64,000 nucleotides of DNA from Varroa destructor (lineage: Eukaryota > Arthropoda > Arachnida > Mesostigmata > Varroidae). Each line of letters opens with the position of its first letter. Positions within the stretch are counted from its first letter, which is position 1. Where the stretch lies: positions 29,141,479-29,205,478 of the forward strand of contig NW_019211457.1 in assembly GCF_002443255.2 (NCBI RefSeq), written 5' to 3'. The translations under genes and the position numbers were made by a program. Below are positions 14,513 through 27,747 of this stretch, piece after piece. The notes under the pieces are model-generated. The model was not told the origin of the DNA and did not search any database. It saw only the letters and a list, made by a program, of their open reading frames with translations.

Positions 14513-14593
14513 CTGTTCAATGGCTCGCCCGACAAAGTAGAAGTACCACATTACAATATAACGGTCGAAATGCTTCACTCTGTATGAGTCCAT
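14513..14593 (-). CDS. Candidate small first exon, product unknown
   Basis: A minus-strand ATG at 14593 opens 27 codons ending GRAIEQ, directly followed by a CAG/GTAACG donor in phase 0. The segment is aromatic and hydrophobic in the middle (RYIVMWYFYFVG), like a membrane segment. A minus-strand frame at 13632-13949 with another hydrophobic stretch (GIYWLIGCFLWTIQV) might belong with it. No family is recognised. Confidence 0.13.
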
Positions 14594-15046
14594 ATCACAC
14601 CATCAATAAGATGAATGCATCCTCAACCTCTGGCCACACCAAAGCAGTCCTTAGTCGATGTACAGCTCGAAGCAAACTGGCTGTCAATGGCAATAGCTGA
14701 GCACCAGTGTTAACTCTATTACAGAATAAAGATTTCTTTTGTACGTACGGAGAGAAATAGTCATCGAAAGGCTGAGCAAAGTTCGTTAGATGTAGGTTTC
14801 ATACCGTCGTGAACTACTCATTATGATATCGTAAGAACTACAGGCCAGCCATAGCGTAAGGACTGGGCATACGACCGAAAATACACAATCGCAATAGCAG
14901 TGAGAACCACTGTAATCGCTGACCTTCGATTGTGCCGATCTGAGTTCAGGCGAGCCAAGCATAAAACGGTCATTGTTCATTTATGATGCCCAGTGACTTC
15001 TTACCGCTGGCGTTTTGCTCTTTGTACCTTAATCACAATTTCATTG

Positions 15047-15082
15047 GTAAAAAGCCATTAGTAAAGAGCCATTCGTAAAGAC
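15047..15082. repeat. Short tandem repeat, 14-base unit
   Basis: Units GTAAAAAGCCATTA and GTAAAGAGCCATTC are adjacent, followed by a partial third copy (GTAAAGAC). Confidence 0.75.
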
Positions 15083-18000
15083 AAAAAATAAAAGCATTAT
15101 CTTACAACAGGTATGAACAAAGCACAAATTAACTTTCCCCGGTGGTCGGAACATCGTCATCTAATCGGACGAAGTCAAATCAGAACCCAATGAGAGGGTG
15201 GAAGTACGCATGCGGACGAAGTGAGAAACTCAGGTCGAACGCAGAAACAAGTGCATGCTCAATAACAATCCTATGTAAAAATATGTCGTTGTGGTTAGAT
15301 ACACAGTTACGCACATTTTCATTAATTTTCAGCTGGTTGCCCATTTATCTTACCCATCTGCTGGCTCTTAGCACAATAAACAAGGAATTTATGGGGTGCA
15401 GTTACGAATTCCGGGACGAGCACACCGAATTATTGTAGTCAGATGGTTCCATTGACTGCAGCAATTGCTTCACAACGGCAAAAAACTATGGAGAGATATG
15501 ATGGAGGTGAAGTAAGATACATAATGCTAAACGCCTGAAATATATACGTGAACGGTTTATTTGAATGTGGTCAACAAATGTGAACGCTAGCAATGCACAT
15601 TGTCTAATGTAAAATATATATATATACCTTAATTAGCAGTTGAATAGCAGAACCGTATTTTATGTTCTCATAACGAGATTTACCCAGTCGTTCATTAACA
15701 TGAGCCTTAGCCCACATATAAAAGGCAACTTTTTTTTTTCTAACGGAACTAGCTGCAACTCCACTAGTATTGTAAGGGAACTTTTGATTTTTTCAATCTC
15801 AACTGGAGTAGACGTGTTCCCCTGGACGAAAGCACTCACGGTTCTAAACTGTACTCGTGCTAGTGTCGTATCTCAGTTCTAGTACCTTATCCCAGTTTAC
15901 ATTCCCAGTCTTCTAATTTCAGCCAGTAAATTTCTAGGTAAGTGAGGGTATCTCGCAGAAACAAACAGCCAAAAAGATTTATTGCAACTTGCACCTCTAG
16001 AGCCTTCGTGATCTAAGGTAGCCAACTTATTCAACCCAGGTGCCTTGTATAGCTGGCCACAAACGTCATCCGAGCTAATTGTGGGCTGAGAAGGGGTCGC
16101 TGTAGCTCATGGAAGTATCGATCCCCGTTTACGAACGTACGTTCCCTAACGTCGTTGATGGACGGCCCGCCTACGAGCTGGCTGTAAGCAAAACATGTCC
16201 TGCAATCTTGACCCGTATGGAGCTTCACGGTAAAATAATTTAGATTATTCACGTGCGACTATCTTTTTAGTATTTACAAAGGGCCTTACTTCACAAGAGC
16301 TGGAGGATGATTTCCAAGGGAACAAGCCCCTTATCCCTCTTGTTTAATACCTGCCACCATTGGATGCGTCTTATAAAGTGCTGAAACTTGTATACCGCTC
16401 GGAAGTCCCTGAGGCCTTCTATTTGTTCACGTGTTCAATTGTCTAGGACACATAAAAATGCTAATGGCAACGATAAGCCCATCCGAAAGAGTACTTCACT
16501 CAGCAAAGGGACCCTCGCAGAGTATAGTCAAATTCACTGCTTCACGTCGAGATTCGTTAAAGCAACTTCGTATTGATCAATGAACTGGGGCACTCAATCA
16601 GCTGCTGCTGCTCCTCCTGCCACTGATATTTACTGACGTTTAGCAATCGCGAGCGTATTCGGATCAGTAAATCTGTGTTGGAGGAACAACTGAAATTGGA
16701 CTCGACGAGATCACCGAATACCGCTTCATTTATATAGGTATGAAATAATTAACGCTAGGAAACTTTTGGCAAATAATAACAGCTTTAATTAACAACGACG
16801 CGATATCGTATTTACCGTGAAGACTTTTTAACCTTGCATATTATATTATGTAACAGATTCTATGGTTGGTAACCGTATTGCTTAGACACATGCAGTCTTT
16901 ACTGCTTGCTGTCTTTACGGTGGTACCATCGTCTACTTTTAACCAATACAAGACCACAAAAGAGGAAACTTATCGACAACAAGTTACCATATGTATATGC
17001 TCAAGTGACGGCGACGATGATCATGACGACAGGATTGCATAGTTCCCTGTGAACACGGCCAAAATTTTTTTTTCTGGAAAGCCTAGCTCTACTTGAAGAC
17101 ATTTGTAGAAACTTGATTGAATAAAAAATTAACTTCAGTTATCCTTGCACACTTTTTATCATATTTTTTTGGACAGTTAGGCCTAAATGAAAACACTAAA
17201 AAATAAGCCGTTGTTGTCGTAATAGAAAGCGACAACAAAAACGTTTTTCCCTCTTTGTAAAGCGACAATAGCAATAGCAAATTAGACGTCTTCTTCAACT
17301 GAAAAGTTCTCACAGTCTCAACTGGCTCGAAGCATCGACAGTCGTGATTTTGCAACCTACAATTTACCGCTCGCATGGTAACTTCTTTTATTCACACAAC
17401 TTATGGCATTGAAAATTGGAAACACGATACTCATTTGACCTGTTTATGATGAATACTTATACGACGCACTGTTTCTTTTCGTCAAGAAGGTTTAACTTCG
17501 ATGCTACAATCTCTTTTTGCTACAGTAGAGTGAAGCCAATGAACTATTGGTGATTGCCAGCCTCATCCCGGACCGTACCGCCAGGTCACTTCGATTAGGC
17601 CACAATCGAACTTAGGTGTAGTGAATGTTCCTGCCACAAGAAAAAAAAAAGATGAAAAAGTCAACGTTATGGGTTGCTGAATCCCGTCAGAAGCTACGGG
17701 CTTTGTTGTTCAACCATATTCTACCGAACTTCATACTGCTTCTGACGTTACAGAACACCCGTGTACTCTGCGATCAGATCGGTTGGATCTGCGCACCGGT
17801 TTTTCACTGCCGGCTACCTAAGCGATATGGGTCCAAATGTTTAAGAGTTTTTGCTAGAGATGCCGACACATATGACAGCATCGAGCACGAATATGATCGA
17901 TGAACGTTTCCAGCATAAGCCATGTCCGACGCTCGTTCGATGGTGATGTAATGTTACATTAATAATAGTCACAGGAGATTCATTCTGAGGAGCCCAAAAA

Positions 18001-20680
18001 AAGTGAAAGAAACTCCTTTAGCGCTACGATTTCGAGTGGCCGGAAAAGTCACACCTATTTTGAGAGTGCGATAAGGTGGCGCAGTAGTCAACTTTAATCA
18101 ATTACTAATATATATGTATAGGAAAGGGCAGATAATGGTAGACAAGCATGAGAACAAGCTTTCTAGACCAGAGCTTGTAGTGTACAAAATAGTTGAGGTT
18201 TTTAAGAAAACCTGAACAATATAGTTTCTTACCCTTCTAAAAATTTGGTGGTAAAAAATAGGCATTTTATTTATCTACTCACACTTGTCAAATCTACACC
18301 CACCAGTCAGAACTATAACATGAGGCCATCTTGTCTACCAATGCCTACAACACAGTTTCTTTAAGTGGAAGTTTCAGCTGTCAACGACAGTTCTTAATTG
18401 CACTTAATACTAGTGATGCTGTCATCGTTTGCTACGAAGGCTGGATTACGCCCGAATGAAAAGGGACGAAATATAAGCGAATGGACGACCCGAGACTAAA
18501 GAACACATCGTTGTTTTTGGCTTGAGTGCACCTCAGGCGAGGTGAGTTCGCCTACCTCAGACCGGCGCAAGAGCATTGGCTGTTCTTAAAACTGTGAACG
18601 AAACCTGCTCGGCGAATTTGTTGTGTGCCCGCTTGCATGTACTTGAGCGTATGACAATTTTTGTTCTTGCGCATTCTCTACGTTTGTTGCTAGAGCACAT
18701 GTTTGTCTTGTACGCACCCACTCGTTCATCCATCTGTATGTATATCATGGGATCCCCGGGCTTAAATATTGAAGATTCACCGGCTCGTTTCGAACATCAG
18801 CAGTGGTCATGTGTGCGACAAACTCCCGAACACTGAAGCCGAGTGGAGGTCTGGGCGTGTGTGAGGCGGGGGGCGCTATAATCGATCGAATAAAATTGTT
18901 TTTTAAAAAAGCTTTGGTTTATGTAGTACGTGCACACGTTCTACACAGGGTGTTATTTGGCAAACTACAATATTCATGATTGTATATTCTAAAATAAGGT
19001 CTTTATTTTTTCGGTTGCTGTTGCGAAACGAAATGGCCACAAGTGTTTAACCAAGGCAAGAGACACGTTTCGACGAAATGTGGAGGAGACGCGCGTAGTT
19101 ATTAATTAACAAACTCAGGTCTGAATAAGGGTTGTATTTTTAGTTAGTAGAAGATTCCTGTACAGAGATAAGTGTTCAAGCTAAGCTATTATGGCTTATA
19201 GTGGATTAAATTCATATTCCCAAATTGGTTCCCAATTTCGACAAGGCTGAAGAAAGTTTGAAAACTGAAAAAACCTTCAGCCTAGAGATAAAAGAAAATA
19301 CACATAGCATTTTCGTAGCATGTTATTGTTCATAGTTCATCACGCTTTTTCCACACACCAAACCAGTCAGCGGAATCTCATTGAAGAGAGCATATTCATC
19401 GAAAGCTAGGCGCTGTGTTAGGTTGTTTATTTACAATAGGAACGGTAATTGCTTACCTGAATTTCGCAATTGAGCAGAAGAACTTACCTGAGGGGCTAAC
19501 TTCTAACATCCACTTGCAAACAAAAAGCATTCAACCAGTAGCCTTTTTCTGTAACTACGATAGCTAATATCTGTTAAAAACACTAGCATTAGATGGACAG
19601 TGTTTTAATTCCAGTATCTCTTGGCAACAAACAACTTAAATATTAAGAATTAGGCCTTTCATTACGGCATTATAACAGTCTCTAATATAAATTGATTAAC
19701 AGTATCGATCAAATCAATCGCAGTTGTCTCGATGGTGAAGAAAGAACAAACGTCAAGTGGAAAAGGCGTTACGTTGGTAGGTGAGATTTTTGAGTACACC
19801 GCGACCTTATATTGGACCGATCTGAATTGGATTTTCTTAAAGTAATAATCTACCGAGTACTTTCAAATGCATACGTGTAGCTCAAAGTAGCCGTATACAA
19901 ATTTTCCTTTCGTGCTACGGTCAATAAACACCTATATAGACGTAAACGAAATACGTAATTTTAGAAATTTTTCATATTTTTTGAGGAAGGGTACTAAAAT
20001 TGCAATTAATTCATCTCAGTTATCGTGGCAAGTTATTGCGGTGGGTTTGTTAATACATATACGAAATTACATGATCATCCAGGATATAACTGAGGTATAA
20101 CCATGGCATCTGATGTTTATCAGACTACACGCTTTCGATTGCCATGCCCAGGGTTTATGAGGAACTTAAGGTAGCGGCTTGCCTTCACTGTTTCATTTTC
20201 AGCGACTATCACTGCTCTAACTAACAGCGACTAACAGATGCCCCTGAAACCCCATTGCAAACATGACCACCACCCTGCGTTCGAATTACTCGACACTGCC
20301 ACCAGACCCGATTTTTTTACAAGGCGCCGTCATTCTATCGCTTACTCTCTTTCTGGTTAACGGTCGAAATGGAATCATATCCTATCTCATCCGTGGTGAT
20401 CGAACGCTCCAGGGGGGTTTTTGTCGATTAAAGTTTCGCATATTGTACCTGAAACACACAACACGCGTTTGGCACTAACTGGCCTGGAGGAAACTCAATA
20501 TTCCGCATTTTTAATATTTAGGCTATAAGTCTGCCACAAGTTGCAGGTGAAATTTTAGTTTTGGCCGACAAAACTTTTATACTGTAAACTCTGATCTCGT
20601 GAAAAGTCTACTCAATTGCGGCAACGCTTTCTTATTAGCCTTCGGACTTCGATGACTTGTTACCTCACTTGAACACAATC

Positions 20681-20817
20681 ATCATCCATCTGCATCATTC
20701 ACACACCATGCTTTTGCTCAAGACCCCTTCAGCTAATGCCTTCATAGATCTTCGATGAACTTCCGCAGGGTTGTAGCCGTCGAGGCACAAAGCCTTGACC
20801 ATTAAGAACCGATTCTC
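20681..20817 (-). mobile_element. Decayed mariner-type transposase fragment (N-terminal HTH region)
   Basis: The minus strand reads a frame with VKALCLDGYNPAEVHRR and LAEGVLSKSMVCE, then a stop, then CR. This resembles the first helix-turn-helix of mariner/Tc1-like transposases (fixed pattern of xPAExHRR ... GEGxLSxxxVxxWC). It shares a recognisable stretch of DNA with the fragment at 49.5 kb. Only this region is readable; no terminal inverted repeats or catalytic DD(D/E) region were seen. Confidence 0.5.
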
Positions 20818-22559
20818 TAGAATAAAAGACGCCTTCCCTCCTGTAGCAATTTCTTCTGAAACAAACATGTTTTCGCTTACAAGTTTATAGCTAGCTAGAG
20901 TACTAACCAGTCAAATTTTGTGTGCCACTGGCATACTGTTAAAATAATTTCATTTTAGCTTAATATAGCTGATATAATATAATAATATAGCTGATTAAAG
21001 TATTAGTGAAATTAACTAGCATATATCACACAAAAGAACTTATCTCAAAACCTACCGATCTCTCGTAATAACATAACATGTTGAATTTATTATGAGAAAT
21101 TCACGTCCACAAAAGTTAAATCCGGCTGAATAGAATCAGCGCGGCCGACTGCGTCGACGTTGCCCAACACGTGGGAGTACAATCTAACGCCGCTCGATCT
21201 TCTCATCAGTCGTAGTAAGTTAAGTCTACCATACCAAGTAGCCACAGGAAAGATCCTGTAAGCATGTATTTGTAAGACCTAATGCTAATTATGAGTACAG
21301 AAAAATGAACATTTCGAGCTTACCGCCTACCGGTTCAAGTACCCTTCTGAGAAGTAAGTAGATGGCATTGCACTGGTGAATTTATTAGGGAAAAAAAAAG
21401 AAACAGCCAAATCACGGTTCTGTGTAAACTTTTCATTCTATAATTCCCAATCTGCCCCCATTCGACGACTTCTTTCTTCTTCACGAACTACATACACATC
21501 GACTGAAAACCAAATAGAAATGGAAAAAATGCAGAGTAAAAACCGCGGACCAATGAAGAGACTGACCCGCACATACAGCAATCTGAAACTAGTCGTTCTC
21601 GCCGTAATGTCGAGATTGAAATCTATTTTCATTTTTTATCGACCGTTTTGCCCAGTTCGACGGACAAGACATGTACTGACCACGCCAGTCGCCCGTCGCC
21701 GGCCCGATTGCCGACGCAGCGATAACAGCAAAAAATTGAATTCTCAACATCAAATGCGTCACTTTTCCCAACGTTTAGGTGACGTCTATTTGGGCGAGAG
21801 ATAGTAGTGCCCTTTTTCTAGCTAGGTGCTTTGTTTCCTTATGTCAGTCATTTGTAAACTTTTGCTACAAGGCTGCGACGGCAGTAGCAGCGTAACACTT
21901 GAAGAACTGGTTGAAAGAAAACGAAGTAAGTGAGTGACAAACAGGTATTCCAAGTGGCACCTAGTACCCGACGCCGCACACAATCAAACGCTAACATGGG
22001 TTGGATACACGAACAGACAAACGTTTGCGAGCAATCTACCAACATCCACGTTCGCCCGCCTGACAAGTTTCAACAGATAAAGCCGTTTGGTGTATTGGCG
22101 TCCCTTCTTTGTCTATATCGCGTCCATATCGCGGCTGTACCTCGTTTTTGAAAGATGTTACGAAAAGATATTGTAAGACATTTCGATTGTGTGGCTAAGT
22201 ACGTGTGTCTCCGGGTACACGCGTTCGTTTTTGCGTCCACGTTTTGTACGTTCAGAGACATAAGATAGGGGGCCATCTTCATCAAGCAATAGTTGAAGCT
22301 CCTTCAATTCGTCACTAATGATGGGTAATGAATGCTGTGGTGCCGGTCGCCGCCATTACTAGTACGATCGCCCCTGTTAGCAGCCTTGTCTGGCTGCGCG
22401 GTTCTTGTTGCGGAGGAAGAACGCTAGCTCACATTGCTCGCGGTACAATCGCCCAATGTGGACGTTAAGCTGTGGGACGTTGAGATCGTTGGGAACGATT
22501 ATCGGCGCAGTGTCCCACGAGCGCGGCTGCCACTGCGCTGACCAGCGTCGTATACTCAC

Positions 22560-22715
22560 CGCATAAGACGCCGACGGGGCGACAACCACAGAAACTCTTT
22601 CGACTCGGACCGTGACTACTGCAGACTAATCTCTCGTATAGAGTCACCGTGAGAGTCGCATTAGATTGATCAAGTTGGCCACATGACGACGGGCAGCCGC
22701 CGCACTCGGTCCGTA
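22560..22715 (-). CDS. Candidate cysteine-rich extracellular module exon (phase 1-1), gene unknown
   Basis: On the minus strand an acceptor (GATTGTAG before 22715) and a consensus donor (G/GTGAGT after 22560) bound a 156-base open segment. It completes one codon, reads 51 more and leaves one base, so it is a symmetric phase 1-1 exon, the class typical of shuffled extracellular modules. The 51 codons have seven cysteines spaced C-x2-C-x3-C-x19-C-x10-C-x-C-x6-C, with an N-glycosylation site (NAT) in the long spacer. The ECGGCPSSC start and FCGCRPVGVLC end recall trypsin-inhibitor-like (TIL) cysteine-rich domains, but spacing does not match well enough to assign it. No flanking exon with a signal peptide was found. 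Confidence 0.35.
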
Positions 22716-23034
22716 CTACAATCGACAAATGAAAGAAGACATTTGTAAGCTGAAAACTCTGACAGAATTACTACTTATTTCAGTTTTTCTTTAATCTTAG
22801 AGCCCTGGCAATTGCCCACTGTCCGGCCGTTCGCAGAGCCAACAATGTACAATCGTGAACGAAGACAGGAAGCGATGTCGGAATGGTTCTGTTATACGTT
22901 TGTACACACTAGTTTAGAAGGAGACTTTTGACTTCCGTTAGCGTGAGAACTGTCGTTTGCTAGATAAAGAAAGTTGGATGAAAAACACGGAAAAATATTT
23001 GATTATATACAGCCGTATGTCTGCAATAAGAAAC

Positions 23035-23145
23035 TTACACTTTCTTATTTGCCCGTAAATAACGTCTCAACTTTTCCAGGTGAAGTTCGAAAACACGTCT
23101 AAACCGTTGATGATGGTAGTGATCACTTTTATGACCTGCCATCAT
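23035..23145 (-). CDS. Candidate small basic ORF or first exon, product unknown
   Basis: The frame opens with MMAGHKSDHYHHQRF and continues as a basic amphipathic stretch (FELHLEKLRRYLRANKK), 36 codons, with a GTAAGT donor overlapping its stop (23038-23033). Composition looks coding-like, but I find no homology by eye and no partner exon; its phase does not fit the cysteine-rich exon at 22560-22715. Confidence 0.15.
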   Translation of the reverse strand: MMAGHKSDHYHHQRFRRVFELHLEKLRRYLRANKKV

Positions 23146-23328
23146 TTTCCGGTGATGTGGAAATTATTAGTATCTGTCTCACAGGCAGTTGTTGTGGAGA
23201 TGAATTAGATAGGATAGTTAAATGATTGCTTTTCATTATTTGGTGATCAAACACTCCCGAACCATTCACAGGCACCGCAACGCGAGTCCAAAGGAAAGCA
23301 CGTTAATTTAAAGGTAAAGGGCACGTTA

Positions 23329-23377
23329 ATCTTAGGTAAAAGGTCAACTACTAATTAGTTGACCTTTTACCTAAGAT
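23329..23377. repeat. Perfect 22-bp inverted repeat with 5-base loop
   Basis: Arms at 23329-23350 and 23356-23377 are exactly complementary, with loop CTAAT. The DNA immediately to the left (23299-23320) is a partial direct copy of the left arm region (both begin GCACGTTAAT). No ORF overlaps it convincingly. It may be a MITE-like or snap-back hairpin, a replication-slippage product, or a small hairpin RNA locus. Confidence 0.9.
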
Positions 23378-23895
23378 GCCCTAAAATTCGAAATTCCAAA
23401 CGATGATCGTTACTTTCGCGAGCTCAGCCCGCCTACGTGCATCGCTCGGGTTTTATTTGATCCTATTTTTACTAAAAAGGTAACTTCTTTTGAAAAATAT
23501 ATCGGTATGTTGTGCGCGGGTATTCAGATCCGAACATGAGACTTATGGCTTATAATACCAGCTTCCCTTCAAGCTCAGTCATCGTCAAGGAAACGCAAGT
23601 CAAACTGTGAGTTATTAGTAAAACTGTCTCCAAGTTAAGCCTTAGTTCTCTAACAATGAGTGAAATGTCATGGAAAATCAGCTGTCCCCAAAAACCCACA
23701 TTGTAGAAATTATATTTACAACGCTTGCCTGTGTCATATTTATGACACACTCTCACGCGCCAATGCTAGCAGAGATGAGTATGCATGAACAATCAGCTAG
23801 TTTAAAGATTTAGATATTAAGCTAAGCAGGATTCCAGCTTTGTGTGCGACGAACCCATCAGATGAAGGCTAGCGTAGAAGATCACAATACGTTCT

Positions 23896-23914
23896 GGCGG
23901 CGGCGGCGGCGGCG
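23896..23914. repeat. (GGC)n microsatellite, 19 bases
   Basis: Perfect GGC run; could encode poly-Gly or poly-Ala if translated, but no supported gene covers it. Confidence 0.95.
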
Positions 23915-26900
23915 ATCTCCCATTTGTATGGGACCTTTACGCGTTGCATTCATTTTTGGTCAGCCACAGAACCGCCATTGCTTCTGCTGATGTCCAACTA
24001 TTTAAATTATCCACTGCCATTCATTCAACACTATCCAACAGCAGCATCTAAGAATTCGTTAAGTTTTCTCTAAACGCTCTAGTCCAATTGACAAACAGAT
24101 CCAGTAATCAATCAGTGTTCAGCTTCCCGCTCAGCCTTGCCACAACTCACGGTCAGTCAATAGCCTCAGAATAGACAGAAGTGTTGTTAGCGATATAGTC
24201 TACTAGTTTTACTCTACTACTTGGGCGACCTCGTCGTGGCTAGACGAATCATCTTTGCATATCTATAACCCGTCTAATGGCACGCGTAAAAGCAGGTGAA
24301 GTTGAACACCCATGTGAGAAGATGAGCTAGCTAGGAGGGGAACTGCTACGTTGGCTCCTGCCACACACTGAGCCTATGCAGCAACAGAGCATCGTTTCAG
24401 GCCCAGGACCGACGGACGTAGACGTCGTTGCGTTGTTCTGTCGTCTGTCTGCACCACGCCAGCAAGGGAAATAGCAGTGTTTTGCCAACTGTGCCGGCGA
24501 CGTGTCGGTAACCGCTTTTCATCGCTTACACAGCGGGCCGCATTTCGTTCCGATGACAAAGTGTCGAAAGGCCATCAGCGAAATGTCACTGAAGACTGAA
24601 TGCAATGTTAATTCGCCGCTGGCCTTCGGTCATCGAAAACAGATCGAATAGTGTGGGAGAACAGGGAGCTCAGCGGCACTGCAACGGCTGTGCTGGACGG
24701 ATCACTGCAGAATCAATTGGGTGTCGAGAGTCAGTGGGGTGACCGCAGTCGAAAGAGTAAAGCGAGCTGATAATGAAGAACGGTCATCACTGCCGCCTCA
24801 TCGCTGAAAGCGCTGCTCTAATTTATGGAGACGGGCTACTATTACCGCGCTACCCGACTCATAGTTTTGTCCCCACCCACCTTTCGTTTCTGGGAACACT
24901 GTGTTATTTGCATGGAATTCAATTGTTGGCAGGGTTTGAGTCTCTGCAAATGAGCCAATAAGTGAACGAAGACACTATTAGGCTTATTTCAAGTGCTTAG
25001 TAGAATAGACCGGTCCAAATGCTAGGTCGAGCTTTGTGCAGCATTTTTCAGTGCTGACGTCAGCTGTTTGTAAACAAACAGAACTGACAATAGAGCGTTT
25101 GAAGAATTCTGCCGCGTCGTAAATCTTTCGGGCTCAAATGTTAACATATATAACGGCCAAGTGCCTAACGCAAGACGTGTCCATAATGAATCTAGATGCG
25201 CTGTCTAAGCTAAAAACAAACTATACTAAAACTTGTTTTTCGTCATACGTAGCAAACATTTTTTAGGGAATCGAACACTTCTAAGCGTAAGAGATTTTAG
25301 GTATGTATTAGGGCCAGAATGTGTACTTTTCGGTTGTTTAAAAACGTTAAATTATGCACTGACGCAAACTTACTAAAACTTTAACATTCACGACGACCGT
25401 GAGAGACGATGGTTAGGGACAAAATGATGGAAAGTCCAGCCTAAAGCACGTTCAACAATCGTTAGTGCTGGCAAAACAATTCCGGACTATTGTGTATATA
25501 CAACGAGACTTACTGGCTCAGCCGCTGGTCCTGGCAATATACATAGTAAACAGGTACAAGCGCTGTCTAAACCCGCGAACTCCAGCAAATCTTTCGTATT
25601 CGTGCCAAAGACGGGGCGTATATGGCTATGAGCATGACCAGGATTACGCTGAGATCATTCACGAATTTCTAATGTTTACAGTTTAGCATCTGGGATAGTA
25701 CTTCACTTCTGACAAAAGTAATACACGGCCACTGATTTCTGAGATCGCATAAACCCTGCCAACGTAACAATTCAGTTCTGAATAAGTGACCAGCTTATTT
25801 AATATTTATTCAGCTAATTAATTCAAAGAGTTAGACGACACCTAGCTATATCGATCGAGCGGAGATCAATCCAAATAAAGAACGCAAGCCCGACGATTGA
25901 GCTTATTAGCCTTGCCACTTTTCGATAAGCAAATCGATGGTTTTAGTTTATAATAATTTATTCAGTTATCGGGCTAATATGAGGTAAAACTGCCAGCCAG
26001 AAGGTAGCAATTAGATGGGAGAAGAATTTATTTCATCGCCTTAAGCAGCTTTGAAAATCGTAGCGGCTCTAGCATCGATTAGCAGACGCCGTAAAAGGGT
26101 AAATGTAAACAAAAGCAAAAAACAATTATCAATATTTGTTTTCCGCGCAATTTTCTACAGTTTCAACATTCGTGCGTCGATAGATCAGCACGAGGATAGA
26201 GAAACGCTAACATTTTGATTTGCATGCATCCCGAAAAAAATTGTAGGGCGAGTAATTGCCGGCACGATAAGCGGTTGCTACTCGGCATTGTGCCAGAGTA
26301 AACCCGTATGCCATATTTTGGAGCGTCATAGTTTTTCAGTTGGCGATTCCGTCTACTATCAGTCCCATTTTGTTATACTAAGAGGTAATCAGTCTGCATT
26401 GTACATCATTATGCAATAATGCCAACCGTATGAATGCGGTGAACTTGAGTTGTATTGTTTGCAGAGGTCCGTGTTGCTACCGACTATCAGTGACATTGTC
26501 AGCAATATAGTTTTAAGCTAACAAAGGGTGCTGCCTTCAGAGTAAGTGGTTACAGCCTAACAGACTCACTCGTCTCCAGCTCACTTCGTCCTTTGGCCAT
26601 AGATCATCGTAAGAGCAGCAGCAGCAGCAGCAACCATAAGATTTAGGATCTGTGCAGTTGATTGCAGCAGTGTCTACTCCATTGATCGGAACGGTCAGAA
26701 TGAAAAATGCCATCGTATACACTTAGTGTCATACTTACAATAGCTTGTTAGCCCGGTACTGTTAGTGACAACGGTAGCCTCTAACTGAGCAAAGAATTTC
26801 AACCTTGGCTACAACCTAGTCTTTAGACATTTTTTGATCGCGTTAAAAACCCGCACTAATACATCGGGCTTTATACAATAAATGAACAGTTCTTTTACCA

Positions 26901-27747
26901 CCTTAAGAGGAGTAAAAAAATAACGGGACTACTCACGAGTCGCTTTTAAAAAAGACATGTTTCGCAGAACGACTTCCGGATTGATTTTTTGGTGCGCTCT
27001 CCTTTATCGCACATTCTATGATTAAACATGTTTTCAGGGTTATGTTATACGAAGAAGATAACTTTGCGTTTTATCGGAACCTTGGAAGGATATGTTCCTT
27101 AGACCAGCAATGATATCTCGGCGTAGGACCAATCCAAAGAAACACCCTCTTTTAGACAGCTCGTAATTGCAATAATAGTGAAAAATGTACAAACAAAATG
27201 CAAACCTAACGCAGAATGTCGCGATTTCAATGCGATTAAAACAACGGTACAATGTGCTGTGATTTCTGCATAATCTCGTTTGCTATAATTAATTTCACTT
27301 TTATGTTTTCCTACAATTATTAAACATTACAATGTTTGTTACATCTAAAGTAGCGGAACTGCTTCTGAATGAGGTGCTTAGCAAAATCTGAGGCTGTGGC
27401 ATCGGCTGACGAAAATCTACCTGAACCCTGCCGATTTTTCGGATACGCCACATCTCACCGAGGTCCGTGACCTGCAACGATTGATTATATACCTGCAACA
27501 CACAGTCGCAATTGTTCATTCATTCATATTCGTTCGAGGTGTCCGAGATATTTCTGAATGAAATAGTAGTGCATCATAGTCTATACTCGAATTATGACGA
27601 GAGACTCGCCACCCAAATTGAGCGGCTGGAGCCCACACCGCCTGCGTAACTTACTGTAGCGTTGATCGATGTGGTGGAAGCTCAAGATGCTAGGTGAGAG
27701 CATGTCCTGACAACATAGTGACTCCTCAAAAAACCTCTTCCTGCCAG
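23915..27747. other. Region without a recognised gene
   Basis: No frame here resembles a known protein. A minus-strand segment at about 27475-27424 (VTDLGEMWRIRKIGRVQ after a TTGCAG acceptor) and another near 27725-27653 ending at GTAAGT look exon-like, but their phases do not agree. Confidence 0.35.
26615..26632. repeat. (GCA)n microsatellite, six units
   Basis: Perfect GCA run outside any supported gene. Confidence 0.95.

Larger units (their letters stand above)
8936..20680. other. Region without a recognised gene
   Basis: AT-rich DNA with short frames on both strands, none matching a family I know, apart from the low-confidence small exon at 14513-14593. It is likely intergenic or intronic. 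Confidence 0.4.

Noticed and set aside
22803..22920. Plus-strand exon after a polypyrimidine-TTAG acceptor
   Set aside because: Two frames are open, there is no clear donor, and it lies on the opposite strand to the better-supported cysteine-rich exon.
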